Assembly (NCBI GenBank): GCA_033085395.1
Contig: MU853193.1
Span: 123,222 to 187,221, forward strand
DNA length: 64,000 bases
Origin: Xanthoparmelia taractica
Taxonomy: Eukaryota > Ascomycota > Lecanoromycetes > Lecanorales > Parmeliaceae
Reading direction: 5' to 3'
Part shown: in pieces, positions 33,806-46,800 of the stretch
How positions within the stretch are numbered: the stretch's first letter is position 1
Layout: each line of letters opens with the position of its first letter
Position numbers and translations under genes: made by a program
The notes under the pieces: model-generated
Databases searched by the model: none
Told to the model about the DNA's origin: nothing
Seen by the model: the letters and a program-made list of their open reading frames with translations, nothing else

Positions 33806-36800
33806 ATGGGGTCCGTGACGCAGACAATTCTTTACTTTGGGGACCAGACAGATCCCTGAGCCGACGGCATTGACCAGCTTTACAGACAAGCTGCAACAAC
33901 ATCATGGCTCCAATCGTTCCTCGACGATCTCACTCAGGTCTTCAAGAAAGAGGCAAAGGGGATGGATCGCGTTCTGCACGATAGCCTCGGCGATTACTCT
34001 AGCCTCCTTGAACTCGCGGATAGATACCATTATGCAACCGACGAAATGGGCATGGCGCATGCTATGCTGCTACATGCCCTGAGAGCGGCAATGTCACTAC
34101 AGTAAGTAGTGGTCACGACATCAGAAAGCTGACCCTCGCTTATTACGAGAAGATGGGTGAAGCGAGAGCCACAGCTCGTGAACAAAACTGGGCCCAGACC
34201 TGAAGCGCTCGGTATCTCTGGAGGACTCACGAATCTTTCTGCACTAGCTATCGCCAAAGACTTTGAATCCTTATATAATGCAGTTCTTGAGGGAGCCAGG
34301 GTATTTGCTAGAATCTGCAGGCTCACCTTGGTGCGGTCTAGAGCCATGGAGGATTGCCCAACTGGTGCCTGGGGCTGGGCTGTGTTAGGAATCACTCCAG
34401 ATGAACTTCGCAGAGTTCTTGATCAGTTCCAAAAAAGCATGGTAAGTGAGACTGTCTATGGAGTTCTAGCTTACAGACTGATTCATGGTTGAAAAGGGAA
34501 TACCACCTATTAAGGAAGCAAAGCTCGGTCTGACAGGAGACCGATGGAGCACTGTCATTGGACCACCGTCTGTCTTAGAGTTGTTTATTAACCAGTGTCC
34601 CTCTGTGAGAAGTCTTCCAAAGGATCCATTGAATATCCACGCCCTTCAACGCCATGTCAAGGTCTCGCCAGCGGACATCGACTACATTGTTGGAAATTCG
34701 GCTCTGCTGGACATTCCTATCCTCCACGACTTCCGGATGTGGGGTATGGACGATTCCGAAGCTACCTACGCCAATTGGGGGGATCTGCTGAGAGCTGTGG
34801 TTTTGCAAGTCTTGTCCCTGCCATTGGACATTACGAAGATCATGGGTCAGCTCAATGCGAAGCTTGGCTCTTGCCATCTTGATGTCAGGGTCATTGGCCC
34901 CAGCAGCCATACACTTTACATAGACAGTGCTCTGAAGGCTGCGGAAAGCACCGTCTCTTTTCAATATGACAACTCCTTGGAACAAACACAGTTACCGAAT
35001 TTGGGCCGAATCGCCATTGTAGGAATGGCCGGACGGGGCCCAGGCAGTGACAACCTCAAGGAATTCTGGGACGTCATTATCTCTAAACAGGACCTCTGTG
35101 AAGAGATTCCTAAAGATCGCTTCGACGTAGAAGAAGTTTATTGTCCTGAGCATGGGAACAAGTGCACAACAACTACCCGATTCGGTTGCTTCATGCGTAA
35201 ACCGGGGAATTTCGATTCTCGCTTCTTCCATGTGTCGCCAAAAGAAGCATTATACATGGACCCAGGGCATCGGCAGTTCTTGATGAGCACCTACGAGGCT
35301 CTCGAAATGGCCGGATACTCGGGCGGGCAAACCAGAATGACAGACCCAAAGAGGATTGCTGCCTTCTACGGGCAGTCTAATAACGACTGGCATATGGTGA
35401 GCCACTACACACTCGGTTGCGATACGTATACTCTGCAGAGGGGCCAGCGAGCATTTAGTAAGTCTTGAGCTCTACATCAAAGATTCCCTCTCTGATACAA
35501 TCTTGGAAGGTTTAAAGACAACATGTGCACTGATTCTGAAATCTGGAGTATAGGAGCTGGCCGCATCGCCTTCCATTTCAAGTGGGAGGGCCCGACGTAC
35601 TCGCTTGATTCCGCATGTGGCATCCTCGACCTCCGCCACACATCTTGCCTGCATAAGCCTACTCACTAAAGACATCGACATGGCCGTTGTAGGGGCGGCC
35701 AACATTCTGGGATATCCCCATTCATGGACCAGCCTCAGCAAATCCGGCATCTTGTCCGATACTGGCAACTGCAAAACCTATCACGATGATGCAGATGGCT
35801 ACTGTTGAGATGATTTTGTCGGCACTGTGGTACTCAAGCGTCTAGAGAATGCTGTAGCTCAGAATGACAATATCCTCGCAGTGCTGGCTGGGTCAGGAAG
35901 AAACAACTCGAGCAACTCTACATCCATTACGACGTCTGACGCCGGCGCTCAGGAATTATTGTTCCGTAAGATTATGCAGAGTGCACGAGTCACCCCGGAT
36001 GACATTTCGTATGCCGAAATACACGGAACTGGCACCCAAATTGGTGATCCAGCAGAGATGAACGCAGTTGCGAGCATCTTCAAGCACCGACATGAAAACA
36101 ATCCCTTGACGGTTGGAGGTGTCAAGGCGAACGTTGGCCACAGCGAGGCGGCGAGTAACATCTACCTTGAACTTGTGCCTTCAATATCTGACATTCCGAA
36201 TTACAAGCTGCCGGCATGGCCTCTTTGCTGAAGTGTATCATGATGTATCAGGTAAGTCAACTTTTCAGTACAAAGTTGCTGTCTTGGAATAATCTATGTA
36301 TCCTGACTCCGAGTTTTGGTGAACATAAAGGTATTATGCCGCCGCAGGCCGGAATGCCACATGCTCTTTATCCCAGGTATCCATCGCTTTCTGAGCTCAA
36401 CATTGAAATTCCTTCAGAGCCAAAAGAGTTCAAGCCTGTTGACCAAAGGCCAAGACGCATTCTTCTAAACAACTTTAACGCAGCTGTACGTTCCGATCTA
36501 TGAATATATTGACTTTGCTGACGTGATTTTATAGGGCGGCAATGCCTGCATGCTACTTGAGGACTATACAACTATCGCCGATAAAAGCATAGACCCTCGA
36601 CCCAGTCACGTCATTGTGACTTCTGCCAAAACAAAGGCCTCGTATTATGCGAACAAACAAAAACTCCTCGAGTGGCTGCGGGCAAACCCAAGTGCCATGA
36701 TCGAAGACACCGCCTACACAACCACTGCCAGAAGGATGCATCATCCCATTAGATTCGCCTGCACTGCGTCAACAACACAAGAGCTAATTACCAAGCTCGA

Positions 36801-39194
36801 GATAGATACAGCAGACACGTCACCATCACAAGCCTCGCCTATCGTGTTTGTCTTCCCTAGACAGGGACCCCACTATGCGGGTATGGGTAGCGAGTTGTAC
36901 GGTACATGTCCTGCATTCCGCGAGACGATCGACCTGTGCGCGAGCATCAGTGAGGAGCATAACTTTCCTTCTTTCCTAGACATCATCACCAACAAAGATG
37001 TCGACATGTCAACCAAGAACACTATACAGACTCAATTGGCTGTGGTCACGTGAGAAATCGGCCTTGCTGGCTTCTGGAGATCGTGCGGAATCCAACCATC
37101 AATGGTCATGGGACATTCTTTGGGCGAGAATGCTGCTCTGCAAGTTTCTGCCGTCCTCTTGATAGCCGATATGCTATATCTCGTTGGCCATCGAGCTCGT
37201 CTGCTCCTAGAGCGATGCGAGGCCGATAGGTGTGCCATGCTTGCCGTTTCGACATCTGCAGCGGCTGTCCATGAATTCCTTAACACAAGACCACGCTCGT
37301 ATTAGCTTATGCACGCAGGTTGTACGGTACCCGTCCTGTGGGATAGCCTGCATTAAAAGCCCGAGTGCCACTGTCGTCAGTGGGAGCACCGGTGATATTG
37401 CTGAGCTCCGGACAGCCTTTACATCGCGCTCAACGACGCTCTCGGTCCCGTACGGCTTTCACTCCTTCCAGATGGATCCGATGCTGGACGATCATATCTC
37501 TCTTGCAGGAGGTGTCACGTATTCAGTGCCCAAGATTCCCGTCGCATCAACCCTACTCGCTTCCATCGTGGAGACATCAGGAGTCTTCAATGGACTTTAT
37601 CTGCATCAGCAGACTCGGCAAGCGGTTGATTTTGTCGGCGCCCTCCATGCTGTGAAAGATAAGATCGGCGACCCAGTCTGGCTTGAGCTCGGGCCCAGCC
37701 AAATCTGCGGCTCCTTCATTCGGGCGACTCTTTCTCCGTTTTCAGGCAAGATTATGTCGACTCTGGAAGCTAGCACCAATGCTTGGGTGTCCATCTCCAA
37801 ATGCCTGGTCTGACGCTTATAGGAATGGCATCGCCATTGACTGGGTTGCGTACCATGCCATTTTCACGCCCAAGGTGTCCGAGACTATAGGGTTAGGGGT
37901 CGAAGAGAAGGTCGCATTGGACACTGAAGTGTTTCACATCATTCTCGAGAGTATCGCCAAGGGAACCGGTACCAAAGTATCTGATATCACTGATGATACG
38001 GAACTAGTTGAACTAGGTGAGGTTTGAATTCAACTGTTGGTACAAATAGGTATGTTGAATTGGAGACGGCGGATAGGTGTTGACTCTAAAAAGGGCATTG
38101 AGATCGCTGCCAGGGCGAACAACGAAACCGGTCTAGACATACCTCCCTCCTTCGTGGTACAACATCCCACGATCGGCGATCTTCGCAACGCCTTTGTACG
38201 ATCCACAGCATCTACGCCGCACAGCGAGCCCAACTCTGAGTTCCCTCTGGTTGCGAGTACACCAGAATCGACGGAGGATCACACCCTGGCTCTGGAAACC
38301 GAGGAAATGGTAATAGTTCAGTCGCCTGCCGAAGACGATTCTCCTGCTCCTAGCGCCAGGATCACGCTGATGCAGGGCCGTCGATCGAGCGAAAAGCCTC
38401 CATTCTACCTCACTGCTGACGGCACTGGCAGCATCGCCACATACCTACACTTGGCTCCTTTGAAGTCGAAGATGCCAGTCTACGGTATCGACTCGCCATA
38501 CCTCCGCTGCCCGAGCAGACTGACTGTCAAAGTCAGCATCCCAGGCGCTGCAAAGTTCATTGTCGAGGCCTTGATACAGGCCCAACCAGAGGGACACTTC
38601 TCGATTGGGGGTTTCTCCGGTGGAGCTATGATCAGCTACGAGGTATGCCGCCAGTTAGCGGCAGCCGGACGCAGCGTGGATCGTCTTCTGCTCATAGACA
38701 TGTGCTGTCCCCGTCCTGTCGGCACCGAGGATAAAGCCGAAGTCGGCTGGAAAATCTACGAGAGCATAGCCTCTCAAGGTGGTCTCTGGAACGCATCAGG
38801 CATGACCCAGCAACACCTCCGCACCATCTTCGCCTCTGTGGCTGGATACCACCCGCCACCCTTGACAGACGAAGAGCGGCCTAGACGAACCGCCATCATC
38901 TGGGGCAAAAAGGGTTTGATCGATCGGTGCTCCCGTGATGTCAAGCTGATGCAGTTGCTAGCTGATCGGAATATTCCCACCGAGCCTTTTGCTGGGTTCA
39001 TGGAGGATGCTAGAATGGGAGCCATCGCTTGGGGTCTTCCACACAAAATTGATGCAGACTTGGGTCCTAATGAATCGGACAGATATGTTGGGGATGCGTT
39101 GTGTCTGTCTATCCATGCAGACCATCTCGAAATGCCGATGCCGGGCCACGTGCATCTGCTTCATGCGGCAATGGAAGAGGCTTCACCTATTTGA
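33806..39194 (+). pseudogene. Non-reducing polyketide synthase (SAT-KS-AT-ACP-TE) pseudogene
   Basis: This iterative type I non-reducing PKS relic retains its domain order. SAT: 33806-34960 (ATG at 33806; FGDQTDP then TGA at 33857-33859). KS: from GRIAIVGMAGRGPGSDN (about 35010) to about 36500. AT: about 36830-37850 (GHSLGE near 37105). ACP: about 37920-38200 (GVDSK, Ser present, across an intron). TE: about 38350-39190 (GFSGGA serine motif). Several joints are normal introns with GTAAGT or GTGAGG donors. Lesions: an extra G after the active-site Cys codon (about 35619), TGA at 35806-35808, TGA in the AT near 37051, a frameshift near 37300, and an extra T near 37809. The product-template domain is missing: the sequence jumps from the end of AT to the ACP near 37870. 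It cannot encode a working synthase. Confidence 0.9.
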
Positions 39195-40024
39195 ATAGCT
39201 CGTATGACTAGACTAAAAGAAAGTCGGATAGATTATATTGGACTCAGTGTTAGTAGAGGATCGATGGCTCTTTGGATACATATCTTCTTTTCGTTCCTTT
39301 TCGTTCTTGCCATACAGATAGTTGAGAACGTCAGAATCCCCTTATAGCGCGCTTCTCGTGCCTACCAGGATTTGTATGTGTCACAGGATTATCAACTCTT
39401 CCCGCCTGCCTTAATGCTAGCAGTAAGCCTCCTTCTCTGCTTGCACATTCCCTCTTCCGCTTGTCGGCGTCAGGGCGAGAGTATGTTCTAAGTGCCGGTT
39501 CTCGCACTTGCTACCATAGCTGCTATTGCCTCTGATGAGGTTGTAGTAAGGGGAGAAGGAAATGGCGCTATGATTTGATACTGTGGGTTTGATAAGAATG
39601 GGGCTGGTGTGCCAATGCATTGAAGAGAGCGAAGAAAGTACAACAGTTCCTGTTGCTTATATCTGGCCGTCATGAACTTGGTCTTTTCCTTGCGAACGTG
39701 TCGAGGATAGCTAATTATCACGCTATCGTCGAGAGTACAATTAACTGGCATAGTCTGCCAAGGGAACCCCCTCATTTTACAATCTCCCAAATGAACACTC
39801 CATCGTCTTCTATAACTCACAATCTAGGCTTTGAAACGTGCAGTGCCAAGTTTCATGTTGAAATTTGGCCCCCAAAATGTTGGTGCAGGGATGATTCCCA
39901 GGCTTCTCACGGGAGCTGCTCTGCCAGCCACCCAATTCTATATGTTAAGTAGAGCCTGCTTTAGGGGAGTATTCAATTAAGCGACCCATTTTCTCAACAT
40001 TCTCGTACAACATTTCAAACCAGC
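39195..40024. other. Intergenic, no gene recognised
   Basis: This is the stretch between the NR-PKS relic and the 3' end of the GST gene. Short open frames on both strands show no signature. Confidence 0.6.
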
Positions 40025-41685
40025 TCATGCCGCCGTGCCCGCCAACGCTGCAGCCTTGACCCAAGTCTCTCTCTCCTGTAATCCCGTGAACCACTTATCC
40101 ACATTCGGATACTTTTCAAAAGTCCCCTTGTATCCAAACGCCTTCAAAGCCGACCCATTAGGCAAGTGAAACAAGTCGACCAAGGTCAGTTCGTCACCGG
40201 CAAGATATTTCTGCTTAGCCAGAACTTTGTCATAGTAGGCGAAGACTTCATCGAGACCAGCTCCGGCTTGGGCAACTCTTGCTTCATCTGGCGGGCCAAG
40301 ACCCTTCACTCTGTTGAAAACCCGCTTAGCGATTTGACTCTGCAAAGAGAACAGGATTATTCGCTGATGGAATTTGATGACGGCTTGATTGTTATTCTAT
40401 GGAGTTGAGTGCTACTTATGGTCCATGCCAAGCCATAATAGGGCTGAGATGCTGAATTCCAACACTCCCCCTGCAGCGAAGACCTATTTGCCTCCCCTGG
40501 ACTGTAGCTGTAGCTGTAGCTTCCATGAATCATTGCCTTGAGTGTCCTGCTTTGAAGCCTCCTTAAACCCGTAAACCTCCGCTTGATTCGTTCGTTCTGC
40601 GTAGAGGGAAATCGGGAAGAGTGCTTTGGACGTGTGTGTGCCTACCGCGTAGGGCTTTCCGAGGTGAACAACCCCCTTTAAGAGCGTTCGTGAATGCCAA
40701 CTTTGAGGATATTCGTGTGGCTTGTTGTAGGGTGACTGAATGACTGTTTCGTAGACTTCGAGAGGGTGTTTGTTCCTTCGTGCCTGGCCTTTCAATTGTC
40801 CTTCCCTAAATGCCTTGATGCGCTTTCGCTTTCCTCTTTTCTCCCTGATTCCTAGCCCGTAGGCCCCTAATATTCCTGCCTCTAGCAGTGTTATGGTCGA
40901 TATCGTTGATCGTAGGATGGAGATAGGAATGAATAGCGCTGAGATGTCGTAGAGGTCATAGATAGCAACATGTGTTAACGCAGCGGATATCGATCGATAC
41001 CTCTGTTATGACTGAATTGATACGACATAAGAATGCTTATTCTTACGAAGGAAGCCGTCGTGGTGATGGTTCGCGTGGAACCGGGCTTATAACCTGTTGG
41101 AATTTGATGACGGCTTGATTGTTATTCTATGGAGTTGAGTGCTACTTATGGTCCATGCCAAGCCATAATAGGGCTGAGATGCTGAATTCCAACATTCGCG
41201 AGGGTCAGGAAGATAGACACATACTTTTTGATTATCAGCTCGGTTCCAATTGTTTCAGAAGCGGCGGCGAAATAGCTCTGTTCGACAGAACAAGCTTGTT
41301 CGAAGAGACCATATGCCTTGTCATCGCCGCCCTCTGGGATCAACTTCGTCCCTGCAGTGTACTTCCTAACCCAAAAATATCAGCAAAAGATAACTTCCTC
41401 AGCTTTTACTACCACCCTTCATCAACGCCCCAAAGGAAAATAAAGGACTGCGAAAAAGACTTGCCGTGCAAGATACTTGCAAATAGCCCTACTCTCAAAG
41501 ATGAGGAAACCGTCGTCCTCCAACGCCGGCACCTTGCCAAAAGGCTGCAACTTCTTGTAGGCCTCGCTCTTCTGGTCGCCCTTGGCGATGTCAACAAGGA
41601 CGTGCTCGTACGGTAAGTCCTTTTCTAGGATGGTGACTAAGACACGGGAAAAGGACATGGCGGAGCCATAGAGTTTGAGGACCAT
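40025..41685 (-). CDS. Glutathione S-transferase, intron carries an LTR element
   Basis: I read three exons, 41685-41461, 41361-41225 and 40337-40025, summing exactly to 224 aa, the usual GST length. The N-terminal thioredoxin-fold domain (MVLKLYGSAMSFSRVLVTI, FGKVPALEDDGFLIFESRAICKYLA) resembles phi/theta-type and fungal GSTs; it contains the cis-Pro VPAL and ESRAI glutathione-binding motifs. The C-terminal helical domain includes KYLAGDELTLVDLFHLP. Intron 1 begins GTCTTT, a weak donor. Intron 2 (41224-40338, GTATGT...GCAGAG) is 887 nt long because an 830-bp LTR element sits in it; without it the intron would be 52 nt. The frame is intact, unlike both neighbouring PKS genes. In fungal polyketide clusters GSTs act in detoxification or enone isomerisation; its role here is inferred from context. 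Confidence 0.85.
40365..41194 (-). mobile_element. Miniature LTR retrotransposon (TRIM-like)
   Basis: This is an 830-bp element with 100-bp direct terminal repeats at 40365-40464 and 41095-41194, identical except at one base (40367 A versus 41097 T). On the minus strand each LTR starts TG(T/A)TGG-complementary ends and runs TGTTGGAATT...AATTCCAACA. Perfect 5-base target duplications, TTCGC, lie at 40360-40364 and 41195-41199. Next to the 5' LTR, at 41094-41081, is GGTTATAAGCCCGG, like the half-tRNA initiator-Met primer site used by copia elements. Next to the 3' LTR is a purine tract GGGGGAG (40471-40465). No gag, protease or reverse transcriptase is visible, so it must have been mobilised in trans. 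Confidence 0.92.
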
Positions 41686-42490
41686 TTTTCGCGGCCGGAT
41701 TTTGTATAGAGCGGTGTCTAATGTGAGTGAGTGTTTTCCTAATGGATTGGAAAGGACTAATGGCAGCACAACTGCGAAGGCGCCAGCGACTAGCTTTATC
41801 AATGACTTTTCTTATGCACTAGGCTGTTCGCTTACCTTACCTTATTGATCCGTCGAATAGAAAGACTATAAACTAATATATCTTATATCTTATAAATCTA
41901 GTCGCTATTCTAGATAGATATTATTACTTATATCTACGTATTTAAAAATTTATTTTAATAACGTAATAGTATTTATAAAGATTTAAAAAGATATATATAA
42001 TATATTTAATATATATTAAGTAAAATATTTTATTTATTCTCTTTCTTTAGACTAATATTAAAATTTAATAAAACTATAATAGAAAGTATTCTATTAATAC
42101 TAAGTTTATATTTTCGAAACATCTTTATAAGTCTAAGCACTAGGAAGTTAGCTTACCTTATCCATCTGCGATCGAATTCCAACTACATCAGATAAGGATT
42201 GTTAAGACCCTGCGTTATAGCGCTACTTCCGTGAATTGTGGTCTTGACCAGGTATTCACTTGGTTGATGTGCCTTTCCAGTGCTTACACTAGCGGGTAGA
42301 GCGAAGACATAGAATAAGGTAGATTGGCGAGAATGCGGAGCGATGTACATAACGAGCCCCGTGCAGCGATTGGCCCAAAAGATAGGAGCTAATGGCTCCA
42401 GCATGGCCAGCCCGTATTATGCTATTACGCAATACGTGTATATAGTGTAGAAGCAAGTAGCGGACCTCGACTTTCTTGCCATCATTCAAA
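41686..42490. other. AT-rich, probably RIP-mutated relic
   Basis: Between about 41815 and 42165 the sequence becomes extremely AT-rich (long runs of A, T and TA with hardly any C or G), unlike the flanking genes. GCTTACCTTA-like sequences occur at both ends (about 41830 and 42150). This is the look of a repeat element after RIP. No coding remnant can be read. Confidence 0.6.
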
Positions 42491-43199
42491 ATGTCGAACA
42501 CGACCGTTGGCGCTGCCCTTGCTCAAGTAGCAGAGATTCTCAGCTCTCCAGGCTATTCAGATAAAGAAGTATTCATCATAATACCCAGTATCACTCTAGC
42601 AGATGAAGCAGCTACTGAAAAAGTAAAACCAACGCCCAATTTCACCCTTTGAACACAAACAGAACTTATCTGATCGTTAACTTCCAATCCGTAGTATCTT
42701 CAAAACTTCAATTCACTCAGTACGTTCAGTCTTGCCAACGAACCAGAAACACTGAAGTTTCGGTGCATTGCAACCACGCGGTGAAGAGACAAGCATCCAG
42801 ATCTTCGCCTTGGAACAGTATGTTCTTCCGTTTGATTTTGTCCCAAGTACAGCTTATCGACATCAACTAAATGAAACGAATAGCTTCGACTCGGAATCCT
42901 CTCTCGCAAGGCACCGGACCTCCGTCCCATTCCACGAGATGTTGGCTTGGCTGCAAAATGCCTTACCGAACGGCATTCATCCACTACCTGTCCCCCTTCC
43001 TCTCCAACTCATGCGCTGTTCTTTCGTACGACCCACGGCAAACACGACAAAGGATCCATGGATCGTAGTTACGCAGATTGCATTCGATGCTGAGGAATTC
43101 TCAGATATTGAGGCGGGGGTAAGGGCATTCGGCGAGGAGATCAAGGATGAAGAAGACGCGCTGATGTTTTTGCCTGGAAGAACGGAGACGGAAGTTTGA
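42491..43199 (+). pseudogene. ABM-like (dimeric alpha-beta barrel) gene, probably frameshifted
   Basis: An ATG at 42491 opens MSNTTVGAALAQVAEI... for about 45 residues. Downstream pieces read SLANEPETLKFRCIA (about 42728) and, in another frame, EETSIQIFALEQY (about 42779), then HRTSVPFHEMLAWLQ (about 42920) and DPWIVVTQIAFDAEE (about 43060), ending at 43199. This series is like fungal antibiotic-biosynthesis-monooxygenase-type proteins with two ferredoxin-like domains. Introns can explain two of the joins, but the change between the SLANEP and EETS segments lacks room for one and looks like a one-base frameshift. The assignment rests on pattern memory and is moderate. It lies between the GST and the HR-PKS relic, so it may have belonged to the same cluster. 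Confidence 0.45.
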
Positions 43200-43891
43200 G
43201 TACTGGCTGCTTACAGAGACAAGCAGAGTTTTGAAGAGAAGGGACTTGTACGGATGAGGTTTACAAAAGGCAAGAGAGAGGGGTGTATACGGGATCGGAG
43301 TGAGGACTTTTTGGGACTCAAGGTTGGGTATCTGTCACGTTCTTAATTGATAAGTTTGTCAAATAGCTGGCTGGCTGGGCTGGGTATAATGCGGATTTCA
43401 GAGGTTCGTGCCGAAGATTGACGCATATGTTGTAGTCTCTACGCGAACATGTGCGCGTGCTATTCTATGCCTGAGCAGTCACCGCACCGCAGCGCCATGT
43501 CAACTAGCAAAAGCCTCACACCCCGCGCGGTAGTTATCCCGGTAGCGAAACGGCGCAGGGCTACGGCAACAGTAGGAACGTAACAGATCGGCAGCGAACG
43601 CCGCAGTCGTGCATAAGCAAGCGATCCTCCAGCTTCTTGGTCTGGCATGCTCGCACGACCTTATGCCTTAGGGTTAGCCCCATCGTTATCTCTGCCTATA
43701 AGCACTAGAAAGTACCGGGCGCGGCCAAATAACAGAGCCTTTGATGTACGTATACCAGTACTAACGAGAAAGGGGAAATATCTGTAGCATCATGTCTCAA
43801 TCTTAAGCAAGAACATCTCCGGATGATGTCTGTTTCCGCCATCAGCTTTGTCCTGGAAACCTCTTCCTCCCCGCAATTCTCCCTGGCAAAC
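43200..43891. other. Intergenic, no gene recognised
   Basis: This is the upstream flank of the HR-PKS relic. Short overlapping open frames only. Confidence 0.55.
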
Positions 43892-46800
43892 ATGTCTTCC
43901 ACCAGCAACCCATCCCATGTCCCCGTCGCCATCATCGGCCTAGCATGTCGTTTTCCAGGCGACGCTACCTCTCCATCAAAATTCTGGGACCTCCTGAAAA
44001 GCCGAAGAGGTGAGCGAGCGAAAGGCTTCACGCACCAGAAGCTGTGGCTGCAATCTTGACGTTGAGATTTTGGGGTTCGGAATTCCACTAACGCTCTCGA
44101 AGATGCCTATTCCCCGTCAACAGACCGGTACAACGCAGATGCATTCTACCATCCAAAGGCTAGTAACCGTTTAAATGTCCTGGCCGCCAAGGGTGGTCAC
44201 TTCCTCAAGCAAGATCCATATGCGTTTGATGCCGCTTTCTTCAAAATCACGGCCGCGGAAGCCATTTCGTTCGATCCAAAACAGCGCATCGCGATGGAAG
44301 TCACCTACGAAGCTCTCAAAAATGCCGGCAAGACGATCCGTTAGGTTGCAGGCACCCAAACGGCCTGCTACATCGGCTCCTCAATGAGTGACTATCGGGA
44401 TGCTGTCGTGCGGGACTTTGGGCACAGTCCCAAGTACCATATTCTCGGGACCTGCGAGGAGATGATCTCGAACCGCGTGTCCCACTTCTTGGATATTCAT
44501 GGTCCTAGCGCGACCATTCATACGGCTTGCTCGTCGAGTCTCGTGGCTACTCATTTGGCGTGTCAAAGTCTCCAATCTGGGGAGTCGGAAATGGCCATTG
44601 CTGGGGGGTTGGTATGATCATCAGTCCAGATGGCAATATGCAACTCAACAACTTGGGGTTTCTGACCCCAGAGGGTCACTCCAGGGCATTCGACGAGAAT
44701 TGCAGGTGGGTACGGTCGAGGTGAGGGCTGTGGCATTCTCATCTTGAAGCGGCTGGACAAAGCGCTTGAAAATGGCGATAACATTCGAGCCGTCGTTCGT
44801 GCCTCTGGTGTGAATTCCGATGGGTGGACGCAGGGCGTGACGATGCCCTCGACCGAAGCCCAGTCTGCGCTCATAAAATACGTCTACGATTCACACGGTC
44901 TAGATTATAGCTCGACTCAGTACGTTGAAGCTCACGTAAGCTGAAACATAAAGAGCAGTCACGTTTTTATCCTAATATGGCCGAAAACCAGTTCGTATGG
45001 CGGAGCTTTATTCGACTCTCGGAGGAGCCTTGGCTCCGCGTCCACACTGTAGGCACTACCGTACTGTGTCCAGGAGCCGGAATCGTGAGCATAGTCTTGG
45101 AAGCCGCTCAGCAGCTTGCAGATCCGGGAAAGACACAAAGCGAGCAAATGGCTAACGAGGACACGCGGATCGAGGCCGCACAGATTGCCGACTGCAATGA
45201 CATTCTCAAAGACTGCCCGGAGACTTATTCCAAGGAGCGATTTTACCAACACATGACCAAGGCCTCGTGGAGCTATGGAGAGCTCTTCCAGGGCGTAGGG
45301 AATTGTCATCCCCGCTACGGGAAGACCACATTTGATATCAGGCTTGTCGAGATTGGAGAGACGTTCAGCAAGGGCCAGTTTGATCGACCGTTCCTTATTA
45401 ACGCGGCATCTCTTGACGCTGTCTTCCAGAGCTGGCTAGGGGCGACATACAACAACGGCGCCTTCGAGTTCGATAAACCTTTTGTCCCGACTTCGATTGG
45501 CGAGTTGGAGATCTCTGTCGATGTTCCGGCTGATGCCGACTCTGTCATGCCAGGTCTGCGTCGGGCGGAAAGATATGGCTTCAACGAATTATCTGCAGAC
45601 ATTGTTTGCTTCGACACGGAAATTTCAAAGGTCTTCCTGTCTGTCAAAGACTTTCGAACCTCGGAGCTGGACATGAATGCGGGCAAGCCGGACGGAGAAA
45701 GCGTCGAAGTCGACCCTGCCGACATTACTTCGGAGGTCCAATGGAATCACGCACTGAGTGTACTGTAGCCTGAGGAGATTAGTCAGGTGGTGAGCGTAGT
45801 TCCGACCCAGGAGAGGCTCACCGAGGTCAGTTCTGAGTCATTTATTTCCCTCCCTTTTCCCCCCGCCCCCTCCCTTTAACACTTCAAGACAAGATCGATA
45901 TAATAGCTGACATGGAATGCAGCTTATTCGCATGGTGCTCCACGATAATCCGGCGGCGACCGTCGTCGAGTTGATTTCCAACCCGGGCGAACTTTCGAAC
46001 GCAGCCATGTCCAAAATACCTACAAGTGTCATTCTCCCGGGCCAAATCCGTTATGTCATTGCAAACAACACCAGGGAAGGCGGCAAGAATGATGCGGACA
46101 CGTCTGGGCACTTCCTTTCTCTTGTTGGCGAAAATGATACTCCACTGCTCGCCGACAACAACAAAGCTTCCGCCGATATGTTGGTCATTTCGCGCCAAGC
46201 CGAAGATGCAGGCAGCTTTGAACGTTTGATTAGCCTGGCACGTCTGCAACTAGCCAAACCCCATGCCACTGTTGTCGTTGCTGCCAGCAATGATGCTGCA
46301 GCCTCGAGATTGGTGACGGCTGACAAGGGCTTCCAAGTAGTCTCAAGAATCGCGGACGGCATATCGCTCGCTCTATATTCCAACAATGAACTCCAAATGG
46401 AGACCGTCACCAATGGCGTGTCGAAGCATGAAGTCGTCGTTCTCAAGCCATCAACAGCAGATTCCGCCACCCAGGATTTCTCATCCATGTTGGAGAAGAC
46501 TCTCCAGAGCCAAGGCTACTCGGTCACCACGGAACCTTGGGGGGCTGGCATCAATCCCAATGACCCAAAGGGCAAGACGTATGTATCTCTGTTAGAACTT
46601 GAGCAGCCATTACTGGATAATCTCTCTGAGCGAGACTTCCACAACGTTCGCGCAGTCGTGTTGAACTGTGAGCGGCTCCTATGGATCACCCACGGCGACA
46701 ATCCATCTTTCGGCATGGTCGACGGTTTTGTACGGTGCATCATGAGCGAGATTGCAGGCACCAAGTTCCAACTCTTGCATCTCAGCGAGGCAACAGGACT

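Noticed and set aside
34100..34500. Stops in the SAT region as lesions of the NR-PKS
   Set aside because: The stops near 34102 and 34490 lie inside sequences with GTAAGT donors and AAG acceptors that restore the family reading frame, so they are introns.
40484..40795. Minus-strand open frame inside the LTR element as a gag remnant
   Set aside because: No zinc knuckle or other gag/pol motif is visible, and a 100-residue frame may occur by chance.
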